Shown here in pieces: positions 15,193 to 23,760 of a DNA stretch of 64,000 bases; positions within the stretch are counted from its first letter, which is position 1, and every line of letters starts with the position of its first letter. The notes below the pieces were generated by a model. It searched no databases. It saw only the letters and a program-made list of their open reading frames with translations, and was not told where the DNA came from. This DNA comes from Streptomyces sp. NBC_01717 (lineage in GTDB: Bacteria; Actinomycetota; Actinomycetes; Streptomycetales; Streptomycetaceae). The DNA lies in assembly GCF_036248255.1 (NCBI RefSeq), contig NZ_CP109178.1, forward strand, positions 1,550,001 through 1,614,000, given 5' to 3'. Both the position numbers and the translations under genes were made by a program.

Positions 15193-16473
15193 TCATGGTG
15201 GGCGGTGCAGTCCGGGGTTGACGCCGTCGAGGTCGACGAGGAGGTGACGGGGGCCACGCAGGGACGGACTCGCACGGTAGGGCGGCGGGTCGACGACGAG
15301 TCGGGGGTTCTTCAGCCGGTGCGCCAGCTCGGTGAGGGCGATCTGCGTCTCGGGACGGGCCAGTGGGGCTCCGAAGCAGTAGTGGATGCCGCCGCCGAAG
15401 CCGAGGTGCTCGTTGTGCTCGCGGTCGGGGTCGAAGCGGTCGGGGTCCGGAACGAAGTCGGGGTCGCGACTGCCGGAGGCGAGCACGAGTACGACCGGTG
15501 AACCCTTGGGGATGGTGGTGCCGGCGATCTCGATGTCGTCGAGGGTGTTCCGGCTGTTGGACAAAATCTGCACCGGTGGTTCGTAGCGCAGGAGTTCCTC
15601 GACCACCCGGGCGGCCAGATCGGGTTCGTCGCCGCGGCGTAGCCGGTCGAGTACCTCGGGGTGGCGCAGGAGGGTGAGCATGCCGTTGGTGACGAGGTTG
15701 ACGGTCGTCTCGTGGCCGGCGACGAGCAGCAGGGCCGCGTTGCTCAGTATCTCCTCGGGTGACATCGGCGTCTCGTCGCCGTCGCCGCTGAGAAGTCCGG
15801 AGAGCAGATCGTCGCCCCGTCGGCCGTGGCGGGCGTCGAGGAGCTCGGCGAAGTACTGGCCGAGGTCGGCGACGGCCTTCGCGCGCCTTTGTTGCCGCTC
15901 CACGATCCCGCCGGTGCTCGGGTCGCCGGCCTGGACGACCGCGTCGGACATTGCCTGGAATCGTGATTCGTCCTCGCGCGGGACTCCCAGCAGCTGGCAG
16001 ATCACCGTCACCGGGAAGGGGTAGGCGAAGTCGTCGACGATGTCGACCCGGGTCGTGCCCGACCGGTCCTTCCCCACGAAGCCGTCGATCTCGCCGGTCA
16101 CGATCTCGAACATGTGGGGAATCATGCTGTCGATGCGACCGGGACGGTGCGGTGGGCCGAAGTTCCGCGTCAGCAACCGCCGGAGCCGGTCGTGCTCGGG
16201 TGCGTCGGTCAGGATGAAACTGGGCGGGAGCGTGGCCGGGCCCTCGTCGAGCCCTCGCGCCGACGCCCCGGCGGCCAGCTCGGGGAGGTTACGCATGTCC
16301 GAGCTGAGCCTCGGGTCGTGGAGCAGGGCGACGATCTCCCGGTAGGTGCTCACGACATAGCTCCCGTCCTCCACCCGTACCACGGGCGTCTTGCGCAGCT
16401 CGGCGTAGAGCGGGTACGGGTCGGCGCGGTGGGAGTGGTCGAGGATCTGCTGCCAGATGCTGGTCTGGTTCAT
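15193..16473 (-). CDS. cytochrome P450
   Basis: The soluble bacterial P450 has 426 residues. I-helix oxygen-activation motif AGHETT is at 252-257, the K-helix ExxR at Glu293-Arg296 (EELLRYEPP), and the haem loop FGGGIHYCFG with Cys366. Unlike CYP157-type conservon P450s, which I recall as having an altered ExxR, this one keeps it. GGGAG 7 bp before ATG supports the start. The ferredoxin-reductase fusion 108 bp upstream on the same strand is its probable electron donor. P450 genes accompany some conservons (for example rarE in the S. griseus rarA-E operon). Substrate unknown. Confidence 0.92.
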   Translation of the reverse strand: MNQTSIWQQILDHSHRADPYPLYAELRKTPVVRVEDGSYVVSTYREIVALLHDPRLSSDMRNLPELAAGASARGLDEGPATLPPSFILTDAPEHDRLRRLLTRNFGPPHRPGRIDSMIPHMFEIVTGEIDGFVGKDRSGTTRVDIVDDFAYPFPVTVICQLLGVPREDESRFQAMSDAVVQAGDPSTGGIVERQQRRAKAVADLGQYFAELLDARHGRRGDDLLSGLLSGDGDETPMSPEEILSNAALLLVAGHETTVNLVTNGMLTLLRHPEVLDRLRRGDEPDLAARVVEELLRYEPPVQILSNSRNTLDDIEIAGTTIPKGSPVVLVLASGSRDPDFVPDPDRFDPDREHNEHLGFGGGIHYCFGAPLARPETQIALTELAHRLKNPRLVVDPPPYRASPSLRGPRHLLVDLDGVNPGLHRPP

Positions 16474-16581
16474 GGAACATCTCCCGCAACTCGGAGGTCC
16501 GGACGCGTCGTGGTTCGGGCAGGCGTCACAGGTACGTCCTGCGGACCAAGGTGGCCCGCCGCTCGCTGGGCCCGTGACCGG

Positions 16582-18138
16582 TCACCACGACGGTGGCGTG
16601 AGGGGTGGGCCTGTCGGGGACCTCGGCCGCGACCGGCCGTGCGTCGGTGGGCTGGTCGGTGGTGCGGAGGACGGCGGGAACGGCGCCGCCCGGTCGATCA
16701 ACCCCGCGTAGAACTCCAGCCACTTGGACTGGTTGAAGCCGACCGCCGCGGTGATCCGCCCGCGGTAGCCGTAGACGGCGACGAAGCGGCGCTCGGCCAC
16801 CGATCCCTGCGCGATGACGACGTGGTCGGCATGGGTCGGGACGCCGACCGACTTGATCTCGGTGCCGAACTGGGTCGACCAGAACTCCGGCAACGCCAGG
16901 TGCGGCCATCGTTCGCCCTCGCCGCTGATCATGTTGTGTGCGGCGATCTCCGCCTGGGCGACGGCATTGCCCCAGTGCTCCAGTGAAAGGTACTGGTAGT
17001 CGTAGACGGGGTGCGGGCAGCGGGCCACGTCGCCCGCGACGAACACATCGTCGGTGACGACGCCGTTGACGTCGACGGCGCGGCAGCCCGCGTCGCATGC
17101 CACACCCCAGACACCTGCCGCCAGTCCCGAGCCTTCCAGCCACTCGACGTTGCGGATGCTGCCGAGCGCGGCCACCGCCACTTCGACGTCCAGAGTGCTG
17201 CCGTCGGACAGACGCGCGCGCCGCAGCCTCCCGCTGTCATCGCCCTCCAGCGACTCGACCCGAACGCCGCACCGCAGGTCGACGCCGTTGTCGCGCTGCA
17301 TCTGCGCCGCGACCCCGCCGATCACCGCGCCCAGCGCCCCGGCCAGCGGGGCCGGGCCTCGCTCCAGGACGGTCACCGGCAGATCCAACTCGCGGCAGGC
17401 GGAGGCGACCTCACAGCCGGTGAACCCGGCGCCGATGACCAGCACCCGGCCGGGTCCGGCCACCAGCCGCTGCCGCAGCCCTTCCGCGTCTTCCGGCGTA
17501 TGCAGTGCGAACAGCCCGTCGAGCGCGGCCTCCGCCTCGTTCGGCCACGGGCGCGCTCGCACCCCGGTGGCGATGAGCAACCGGTCGAATCCCACCTTCG
17601 CGCCATCGGCCAGCAGCACCTGCTTGCCCCTCAGGTCAAGTCCCGTGGCCGCGACTCCGAGCCGCCAGTGCGCGTCGAGTGCCTCGTGGCGGGGCAGTCC
17701 GGTCCGCCGCGCCGGAACCTGGCCCATGAGGACCTGCTTGGACAACGGCGGCCGGTCATAGGGTGCGTGAGGCTCGTCCCCGATCACGGTCAGCGAGCCG
17801 GTGAAGCCCTCCCGGCGCAGCGTACGACCAGCCCGCAGGCCGGCCAGGGACGCCCCGACGATGACGATGCGCCCCGTACGCTTGAACGCTCCCCCAGAGC
17901 CGGGGGCGGCCACGTGCTTCTCGGGCGCGGGCTGCCGGAGCCGGGTGTCGTCACGGTCGAGGAAGATGGCCTGGACCGGGCAGGCCGCCGCGGCCCGCGC
18001 GACCTTCTCCCGCTGCGCGTCGTCCGGATCGGTGTCGTACAGCAGCGCCTCGTCCCCCCGGATGGCAAACACATCCGGTGCGGCGAAAGCGCACTGTGCG
18101 TATCCCTGGCACCGTGTGAGGTCCACGACGACCTTCAT
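16582..18138 (-). CDS. fused 3Fe-4S ferredoxin and FAD-dependent ferredoxin reductase
   Basis: The 518-residue protein joins two partners of a P450 electron chain. Residues 1-65 form a [3Fe-4S]-type ferredoxin with Cys10, Cys16 and Cys53 (CQGYAQC...CPVQAI). From about residue 88 there is a putidaredoxin-reductase-like FAD/NAD(P)H enzyme with GASLAG (95-100) for FAD, GAGFTG (236-241) for NAD(P)H and the VFVAGDVA motif before the C-terminal domain. The last 35 residues are Pro/Ser-rich and probably disordered. ATG at 18138 follows AAGGGG by 7 bp. In most Streptomyces these proteins are separate; the fusion would pass electrons directly to the downstream P450. Confidence 0.9.
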   Translation of the reverse strand: MKVVVDLTRCQGYAQCAFAAPDVFAIRGDEALLYDTDPDDAQREKVARAAAACPVQAIFLDRDDTRLRQPAPEKHVAAPGSGGAFKRTGRIVIVGASLAGLRAGRTLRREGFTGSLTVIGDEPHAPYDRPPLSKQVLMGQVPARRTGLPRHEALDAHWRLGVAATGLDLRGKQVLLADGAKVGFDRLLIATGVRARPWPNEAEAALDGLFALHTPEDAEGLRQRLVAGPGRVLVIGAGFTGCEVASACRELDLPVTVLERGPAPLAGALGAVIGGVAAQMQRDNGVDLRCGVRVESLEGDDSGRLRRARLSDGSTLDVEVAVAALGSIRNVEWLEGSGLAAGVWGVACDAGCRAVDVNGVVTDDVFVAGDVARCPHPVYDYQYLSLEHWGNAVAQAEIAAHNMISGEGERWPHLALPEFWSTQFGTEIKSVGVPTHADHVVIAQGSVAERRFVAVYGYRGRITAAVGFNQSKWLEFYAGLIDRAAPFPPSSAPPTSPPTHGRSRPRSPTGPPLTPPSW

Positions 18139-18433
18139 GTGGACGCCCCTTCCGAACCCTGCGGATCGGCCGTCTCGTCCCACGCCCGCGCACGCACGTT
18201 CCGCCATCTCAGTGGATCACGGCACACCCGGGACCGCATCCCGCTGCGGGCCTCAGCAGGAGTGCCGGCTTCCTGTCACGATGCCGTCGACCGTCCGACC
18301 TGCGCGGAGCGGGGCCAAGCGCACATGCCTCGGTCGACAGGCGCGGAGGGGTTGCCAGCGGCTGGTAAGAGGCGGAGCGTGGGAATACGGGGGTGAAGCA
18401 GAACTCGGGGGTCTCCACAGGACGAGGTTCATC
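18139..18433. other. divergent promoter region
   Basis: About 295 bp between the ferredoxin-reductase gene and the secreted YPV-repeat protein, which are divergent. No gene or clear repeat is supported. Confidence 0.4.
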
Positions 18434-18706
18434 ATGACCAGAACTGTGCGTAGACGAATCCCAGCGTTCGTGTGTGCATCCGCCTTGGCCTCAGCACTTG
18501 CCTTCTCAATAGCTGCGCCGACAGCCCAGGCGGCGCCACAGGTTCCGGCACAGACCACCGCGTCACAGGCCGTACCCGCCGGCTGGTGCGACTGGCACCC
18601 AAGCGAGTGCGGATGGCAGCCATGGACCACCACCTATCCCGTGTACCCCGTGTACCCCGTGTACCCGGTCTACCCTGTGTACCCCGTGTACCCCGGCTAC
18701 TACTAG
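18434..18706 (+). CDS. small secreted YPV-repeat protein
   Basis: The 90-residue protein has a Sec signal (RTVRRR then a hydrophobic stretch to AQA at 33). The mature part of about 57 residues contains a Cys pair (Cys52 and Cys59 in WCDWHPSECGW) and a C-terminal tail from residue 68 of six YPV units followed by YPGYY. GAGG 6 bp before ATG supports the start. The repeat is also visible in DNA as tandem 9-bp units of the form taccccgtg, prone to slippage. No family is recognised. A Tyr/Pro tail of this kind suggests an extended, possibly adhesive or cross-linkable surface peptide; that is inference. Confidence 0.75.
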   Translation: MTRTVRRRIPAFVCASALASALAFSIAAPTAQAAPQVPAQTTASQAVPAGWCDWHPSECGWQPWTTTYPVYPVYPVYPVYPVYPVYPGYY

Positions 18707-19199
18707 TCACGACTTAGGCGGTCCGCGGTTCGAGTAGCGCGGGTCCCGGGGTGGTCCGAGCTGCGGGTCCGGTAGAGGTCCCACCCCGCCGTCGAGCCGG
18801 AAGAGCGGGGCACTCGATGTCAGCTCAGTTCGGCATCAGATCTCCGCAACAAGCTCGTCATCAGGGGCCGCCGTGACGACGGCCGCGGTCGACTCCAGGG
18901 GCGGCCACTCGGCCCACCCCTCCAGGGGAACGGCGCGTGACGATTCGTAGTTGGTGATGGTGACCACCGCAGCCGAAGCACGGCCACGAAGAGGATGGGG
19001 CCGCGCCGATGGGCCATGAGCACGTCCGGCGTCCACAGGCTGAAGGCGGTCCCGGGGACAGGCACGACGAAGCTCCTGGCAGTCGGCGGGTGGTCTTGGT
19101 CGTCACCCCGTCTGCCAGGAGCTTCATCGCTGCGTACTGCTTGGGCGCCTCACCCTGGAGGCGACCCCGTGGGTGAGCCGTCTCCCGTGGTCGGCAAGA
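18707..19199. other. gene-free stretch with a long inverted repeat
   Basis: About 490 bp without a supported gene. A 14-bp perfect inverted repeat, GAAGCTCCTGGCAG (19069-19082) and CTGCCAGGAGCTTC (19112-19125), encloses 29 bp. It could end transcripts from the lamin-tail gene at 19200 or be a mobile-element remnant. Short minus-strand frames at 18820-19065 look like a fragmented coding region but match no family I know. Confidence 0.5.
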
Positions 19200-21176
19200 T
19201 CAGCAGGGGAAGGTGCCGCTGTAGAGGGCGTGTCCGTAGGAGGAGCTTCCGGAGCCGAAACCGTAGATGCCGTCGTCGCTCCAGACGGCTTCGCGGAAGC
19301 CGCTGACGCAGGTCGAGGTCGGCGCGATCGCGAAGCCCTCCAGGTTCTCGGTCGGCATGACGGCCGGGTTCTTGTAGGTCACGTCCGGCACGAGCGCACC
19401 GGAGGCGTTGACCTTCATGAAGGTGTGCGTCTCGCCGCACGTGTTGTCGCAGGTCGCGATGAGGCGCTGGGTTCCGGCGTCGAACGTCACGTCCATCACG
19501 GAGGCCTTGCCGGTCGCGATCGCGCCGAACGTGGTGAACGTGCCGTCGGAGTTCAGGCCGTAGACGTGCAACGTGCCGTCATACTCCAGGCCGGCGAAGA
19601 ACAGGCCCGACCCGTGCAGCGGGTAGTTCGCCGGGTTGTAGGCGGCGCCGGTGCGCGGGTCGACCCAGCCGTTCGCGGTCAGCCAACTGTCCGGCACGTA
19701 GCCGACGCCCTCGAAGCCCAGGTTGGCGTCGTCCTTGTCGCCGGTGTTGAGCTGCGGGAACTGCGAGGTCATGTCCCACTGGTGAACCGGCGTCAGCGTC
19801 GAGCCGGTCGCCGCCGGGTCGAACTCCAGGATCGTGTCCTTGGGCGCCGTGTTCTTGGTGTTGTCGCGCTCGGAGGTCACGTAGATGTGGCCGTTACTGC
19901 CGACCGTCAGACCCTCTGCGTCCGGCTCGCCGGAGCCGCCCGCGAAGCGGATCTGCTTGCCGGTCGCGCTCCACGACGAGTCCGGGATCCACTTGCCGTT
20001 GCTCTTGGCCAGCTTGTACAGCCAGTTCTTGTTCTTGGCGGCCCACAGCACCGACGGGTGCGCCGGGTCGAAGGCCAAGCCGCTCAGGTCCCGGCCTTCC
20101 GGGCCGGTGGACGTGGTGAACGCGCAGACGTTGTCCGCGATCGTGACGTCAAGGCCGCCCGGCCACGCCAGGGTGCCCGTCGGGGTGGAACCCGTGCCGC
20201 CGGCCGCCTCGGGGGTGCAGCCGCTGGTGAGCGAGCCTCCGCCGCCCAGCAAGTGTCCGGTCTCATCGCCGCCGCCACCATCGCCGCTGCCGGAGCAGGA
20301 GTTCGCGCTGCCGAGCGTCGCGGTCGTGGCGGTCCGGAACCAGCCGCTGCCGTTGGTGCAGCGCTCGTCCGACGGCTTGGCACCGTCGGTCGCCCAGGTC
20401 ACCGAGTCGATGCTGTTGCCGTTGTTGTCGACGAGGAAGGCCGAGTCGTTGTCGCCCAGTCCGATGGTGGAGTTGAACGTGACGTAGCCGCCCGCGGGGA
20501 TGCTGGTCGCGCTCGGCGAGGAGGACGAGATCGAGGCCGCGGAGTGGGAGGTGTCGTTGTCGACGTACTTCCACGACCCGACACTGACCGCGCTCGTTCC
20601 GCCGTTGTACAGCTCCACGGTGTCGGAGCCGTTCGAGGTGACCTCGTTGATCCGCACCCGGCTCGCCGCCGGGATCGACGACGGGCAGCCCGAGGCGTTC
20701 GAGGCGCCGAACGTGGTCGCCGAGGTCGTGGTCACCCACGCCCCGGAGCCGTCGCCGCCGCAACGCGCCATCGCCGGCTTCGCCTTGTCGGTCGCCCACT
20801 CGACGCGGTCGACCACCGTGCCGCCGGACGTGTAGATCACCAGCTTGTCCGAGTCACCGAGCCCCTTGGGCGAGTTGAAGCTGACGAAGCCGCCCGCCGG
20901 GATCGTGCTGGAGGACGGGCTGAACGTCTGCGGCGAGAAGCTGTCGTCGGACATCTTCCAGCCGCTGATGCTGACTGCGGTCGAGCCGGTGTTGTACAGC
21001 TCCACCGTGTCGTTGTTCGACGAGGTGACTTCGTTGATCCGAACGTTCGGGTAGCCGGCCGGGTCCGCGGCAGCCGCAGACTGAGCGGCCAGCATCCCTG
21101 TGATGAGCAGTCCTGAAAGCGTCAAAGCCGCAGCGCATACCGAGGCGACGCCGGAATGTGAGTGTGAGGTAGGCAC
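19200..21176 (-). CDS. large secreted protein with two lamin-tail domains and a beta-propeller-like C-terminus
   Basis: About 658 residues if GTG at 21176 is the start. A hydrophobic segment (ASVCAAALTLSGLLITGMLA) ending AQSAAAA acts as export signal. Two lamin-tail domains follow (about 45-150 and 165-290), each with VRINEVTS, VELYN and a W-A-T-D motif near the end. After a Gly-rich linker comes a region of about 340 residues with propeller-like repeats (LSGLAFDPAHPSVLWAAKNKN, GLTVGSNGHIYVTSERDN, LEGFAIAPT). The start is uncertain: no good ribosome site precedes the GTG, while AAGGAAGGG-ATCCA-ATG at 21302 is excellent but out of frame. The frame itself is open to 21332. Confidence 0.8.
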   Translation of the reverse strand: MPTSHSHSGVASVCAAALTLSGLLITGMLAAQSAAAADPAGYPNVRINEVTSSNNDTVELYNTGSTAVSISGWKMSDDSFSPQTFSPSSSTIPAGGFVSFNSPKGLGDSDKLVIYTSGGTVVDRVEWATDKAKPAMARCGGDGSGAWVTTTSATTFGASNASGCPSSIPAASRVRINEVTSNGSDTVELYNGGTSAVSVGSWKYVDNDTSHSAASISSSSPSATSIPAGGYVTFNSTIGLGDNDSAFLVDNNGNSIDSVTWATDGAKPSDERCTNGSGWFRTATTATLGSANSCSGSGDGGGGDETGHLLGGGGSLTSGCTPEAAGGTGSTPTGTLAWPGGLDVTIADNVCAFTTSTGPEGRDLSGLAFDPAHPSVLWAAKNKNWLYKLAKSNGKWIPDSSWSATGKQIRFAGGSGEPDAEGLTVGSNGHIYVTSERDNTKNTAPKDTILEFDPAATGSTLTPVHQWDMTSQFPQLNTGDKDDANLGFEGVGYVPDSWLTANGWVDPRTGAAYNPANYPLHGSGLFFAGLEYDGTLHVYGLNSDGTFTTFGAIATGKASVMDVTFDAGTQRLIATCDNTCGETHTFMKVNASGALVPDVTYKNPAVMPTENLEGFAIAPTSTCVSGFREAVWSDDGIYGFGSGSSSYGHALYSGTFPC

Positions 21177-21389
21177 GAGTTGAAACTCTGGTGACACGAT
21201 CTTGAAACGGCGTGTACTCCAGCTGAACGCCACCTGCTGACCACCGCAACGCCAGGCGCACATCGCCACCTTGCGAACACCGGAGGACCGAGGTTCGTCG
21301 CATTGGATCCCTTCCTTCGCTTCGCGGATCACAGAGTCCGGTCCGTGTTCGCCGATCGCTGGCAGCCTCCACTACTCGGTGATACCGTA

Positions 21390-21420
21390 TAGTGGTACTC
21401 GGTACTACGCAGTACCACTA
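21390..21420. promoter_or_regulatory. PadR operator candidate
   Basis: TAGTGGTACT-N11-AGTACCACTA is a perfect 10-bp inverted repeat ending 20 bp before the PadR start codon; a GATACCGTAT block lies directly left of it. PadR proteins commonly repress their own operon from such sites. Confidence 0.75.
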
Positions 21421-21439
21421 GGACCGAGGAGGACTCGCG

Positions 21440-21766
21440 ATGGACGACCTGACGGAGATGCTGAAGGGCACGCTCGAAGGGTGCGTGCTCGAAATCATCG
21501 GCAGCGAGGAAACCTACGGGTACGCCATCACCCGCCGGCTGAACGATCTCGGCTTCGCCGACGTCGTCGAAGGGACGGTTTACACGATCTTGCTGCGACT
21601 GGAGAGGAACAAACTCGTCCAGGTGACGAAGCGACCATCCGGGGTCGGTCCGCCGCGCAAGTTCTACGCGCTCAACGACGCCGGACGCGAGGAACTCGCG
21701 AAGTTCTGGACGAAATGGCAGTACGTCTCATCACGCATCGACAGGCTCAAGGAGGGCGGGAGATGA
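21440..21766 (+). CDS. PadR family transcriptional regulator
   Basis: A 108-residue winged-helix repressor: LKGTLEGCVLEIIGSEETYGYAITRRL at residues 8-34 and GTVYTILLRLERNKLVQ at about 45-61, the PadR signature, then the PRKFYALNDAGREEL wing. It lacks the long C-terminal domain of PadR group 1. GAGGAGG precedes the ATG. Its stop overlaps the next start (ATGA). With two DUF1048 genes and a DrrAB-like exporter downstream it is probably the sensor-repressor of a drug-efflux operon. Confidence 0.92.
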   Translation: MDDLTEMLKGTLEGCVLEIIGSEETYGYAITRRLNDLGFADVVEGTVYTILLRLERNKLVQVTKRPSGVGPPRKFYALNDAGREELAKFWTKWQYVSSRIDRLKEGGR

Positions 21767-22119
21767 ACTTCTGGGAGACCATCACAGGCAGCGATCTCAC
21801 CAGGGAATGGAAGGCGTTCGAAGCCCGGGCCGAGGCCCTGCCGGACGAATACCGGGTGGCGTGGGAACAGATCAAGGGCCACCTCTTCCCCCATGGGAGC
21901 TTCACCGGCCGCAACCTGATGCCGATCCTCGACGCAGCCCTGGGGCTGCTCGAAGAAACAGCGGCCGACGGGCAGAGCGTCCACGAGGTGCTCGGCGACG
22001 ACATCCGAGGCTTTTGCACGGCACTGGCCGGTGGAGAAGGGGCCCGAACCTATCGCGACCGGTGGCGCGAGCAGTTGAACAGGAACGTCGCAAGGAAATT
22101 GAGCCGGCTAGGAGGCTGA
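21763..22119 (+). CDS. DUF1048 family protein (first copy)
   Basis: The 118-residue soluble helical protein begins MNFWETITGSDLTREWKAFEARAEALPDEYRVAWEQ, a pattern of DUF1048 proteins, which are nearly always found beside PadR regulators. It is translationally coupled to padR by ATGA. Its biochemical role is not known; partnership with PadR or with the exporter is suggested by context. It resembles the following gene (LPxxYxxxxxxI and LF near residues 30-45). Confidence 0.82.
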   Translation: MNFWETITGSDLTREWKAFEARAEALPDEYRVAWEQIKGHLFPHGSFTGRNLMPILDAALGLLEETAADGQSVHEVLGDDIRGFCTALAGGEGARTYRDRWREQLNRNVARKLSRLGG

Positions 22120-22120
22120 C

Positions 22121-22447
22121 GTGGGCATCCAGGACATCATCGAGGGCAAGAAGCAGTGGCGGGCGCACATGGCTCGAGTCAAGGCGCTCCCGCCGGACTA
22201 CCAGATCGTCTACAAGGAGATTCAGAAATACCTGTTCAAGGTCGGACCGATCGACCTTCCTGACGGGCCCCTGCTCCCCGGGATCGTCGACTTCTTCGAG
22301 GAGGGCGCCGCCGCGGGCAAGGGGGTCTTGCAACTCATCGGCAGCGACGTCGCCGCGTTCTGCGACGACCTGGTCAAGGACTCACGCACCTATGCGGACG
22401 TCTACCAGGAGTCCATCAGCAGGGAACCCGGCACGGCCGGGAAGTAG
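22121..22447 (+). CDS. DUF1048 family protein (second copy)
   Basis: The 108-residue paralogue of the preceding gene starts GIQDIIEGKKQWRAHMARVKALPPDYQIVYKEIQKYLF; the LPPDY motif and the C-terminal DVAAFCDDLVKDSRTY match the first copy's DDIRGFCTALAGGEGARTY. GTG at 22121 has AGGAGG 6 bp upstream and begins 1 bp after the previous stop. Confidence 0.82.
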   Translation: MGIQDIIEGKKQWRAHMARVKALPPDYQIVYKEIQKYLFKVGPIDLPDGPLLPGIVDFFEEGAAAGKGVLQLIGSDVAAFCDDLVKDSRTYADVYQESISREPGTAGK

Positions 22448-22758
22448 CACCCGTCGCCTCATGCCGGTGGGCGCGTAGCCCGCACGCGCGGTTCGTTCGC
22501 CTCGGCGCAGCGCGAACAGGCGCGGACCGACCGGTCACCGGAAGCCGCCGCAGATCCTGTCCACCGAGGTGGTCGAGCAGGCTGGCGATACCTGGCTCAG
22601 TCCTGCCCGTACCCCCGGCGGGCAGGTCTCCGGCGGCGGGCCGCTCGACCCCGTTCTCCAAGATGACACGACTGACGTGTAGCACGGACAGTCACTCAAT
22701 CCGGATTCCGTAACAGCTTCCACTCCCCTGCGTCTCCAGCCTCCGAAGGGAAGCCACC
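22448..22758. other. gap between DUF1048 genes and exporter genes
   Basis: About 311 bp with no supported gene. An ACACG-N5-CGTGT inverted repeat (22666-22680) about 80 bp before the ATPase start may be an operator for a separate exporter promoter. Confidence 0.4.
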
Positions 22759-23760
22759 ATGCCTTCATCTGTCATGCCCACATCCAGGCAAGGCGACGGT
22801 CACCCGTCGCCGACCGCCGTCTCCGCCGTCGGGCTACGCAAGTCATACGGCGAAAAGCTCGTCCTCGACGGTATCGATCTGCGCATCCCGGCCGGGTCTG
22901 TGTTCGCGCTGCTCGGCCCGAACGGCGCCGGCAAGACCACCGCCGTGAAGATCCTGTCCACGCTCATCACCGCCGACGCCGGTGACCTGAACGTCGGCGG
23001 GCACGACCTGGCCGCCGACCCACAGGCGGTCCGTGCCGCCATCGGTGTCACCGGGCAGTTCTCTGCTGTCGACGGCCTGATCACCGGCGAGGAGAACATG
23101 CTCCTCATGGCGGATCTGCACCACCTGTCCAAGAGCGAGGGGCGGCGCACCGCCGCCGAACTCCTGGAACGCTTCGACCTGATGGAGGCCGCGAAGAAGC
23201 CCGCCTCGACCTACTCCGGCGGCATGAAACGCCGCCTCGACCTCGCGATGACGCTGGTCGGCAACCCGCGGATCATCTTCCTTGACGAGCCGACGACAGG
23301 GCTCGACCCGCGCTCCCGCCACAACATGTGGGGCATCATCCGCGGCCTCGTCTCCGACGGCGTGACCGTCTTCCTCACCACCCAGTACCTGGAGGAGGCC
23401 GACGAACTCGCCGACCGCATCGCTGTATTGCATGACGGCAGGATCGCCGCCGAGGGCACCGCCGAGGAGCTCAAGCGGCTCATCCCGGGCGGGCACGTCC
23501 GGCTCCGCTTCACCGACCCGGTCACGTACCGGTCCGCCGCTGACGCCCTGCGCGAGGTCAGCCGGGACGACGAGGCACTGTCGCTGTCCATCCCCAGCGA
23601 CGGCAGTCAGCGCGAACTGCGCTCCATCCTCGACCGGCTCGACTCCGCCGGCATCGAGGCGGACGAACTGACCGTCCATACCCCCGACCTCGACGACGTG
23701 TTCTTCGCCCTGACCGGCCCAACCAGCGTCCCCAACCAGCCCAAGGAGACCGTCCGATGA
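22759..23760 (+). CDS. ABC transporter ATP-binding protein, DrrA type
   Basis: The 333-residue ATPase has Walker A GPNGAGKTT at 53-61, signature YSGGMKRRLDLA, Walker B IIFLDEPTTGLDPRSR and a DrrA-like C-terminal domain ending in the LDDVFFALTG motif seen in daunorubicin-resistance ATPases. GAAGGGAAG precedes the ATG. It overlaps the permease by ATGA; together they should export a hydrophobic drug-like compound, presumably one sensed by the PadR repressor upstream. Confidence 0.92.
   Translation: MPSSVMPTSRQGDGHPSPTAVSAVGLRKSYGEKLVLDGIDLRIPAGSVFALLGPNGAGKTTAVKILSTLITADAGDLNVGGHDLAADPQAVRAAIGVTGQFSAVDGLITGEENMLLMADLHHLSKSEGRRTAAELLERFDLMEAAKKPASTYSGGMKRRLDLAMTLVGNPRIIFLDEPTTGLDPRSRHNMWGIIRGLVSDGVTVFLTTQYLEEADELADRIAVLHDGRIAAEGTAEELKRLIPGGHVRLRFTDPVTYRSAADALREVSRDDEALSLSIPSDGSQRELRSILDRLDSAGIEADELTVHTPDLDDVFFALTGPTSVPNQPKETVR

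Noticed and set aside
15193..16473. P450 as a CYP157-like variant without ExxR
   Set aside because: E293-L-L-R296 is present in the K helix, so the canonical motif is intact.
18820..19065. Short minus-strand frames as a gene
   Set aside because: No ribosome site, two overlapping frames carry the plausible pieces, and no family is recognised; at most a fragment.
19173..21116. 647-codon open frame on the plus strand
   Set aside because: Antisense to the lamin-tail/propeller gene, whose repeats are clearly recognisable; the plus-strand product is Arg/Val-rich and featureless.
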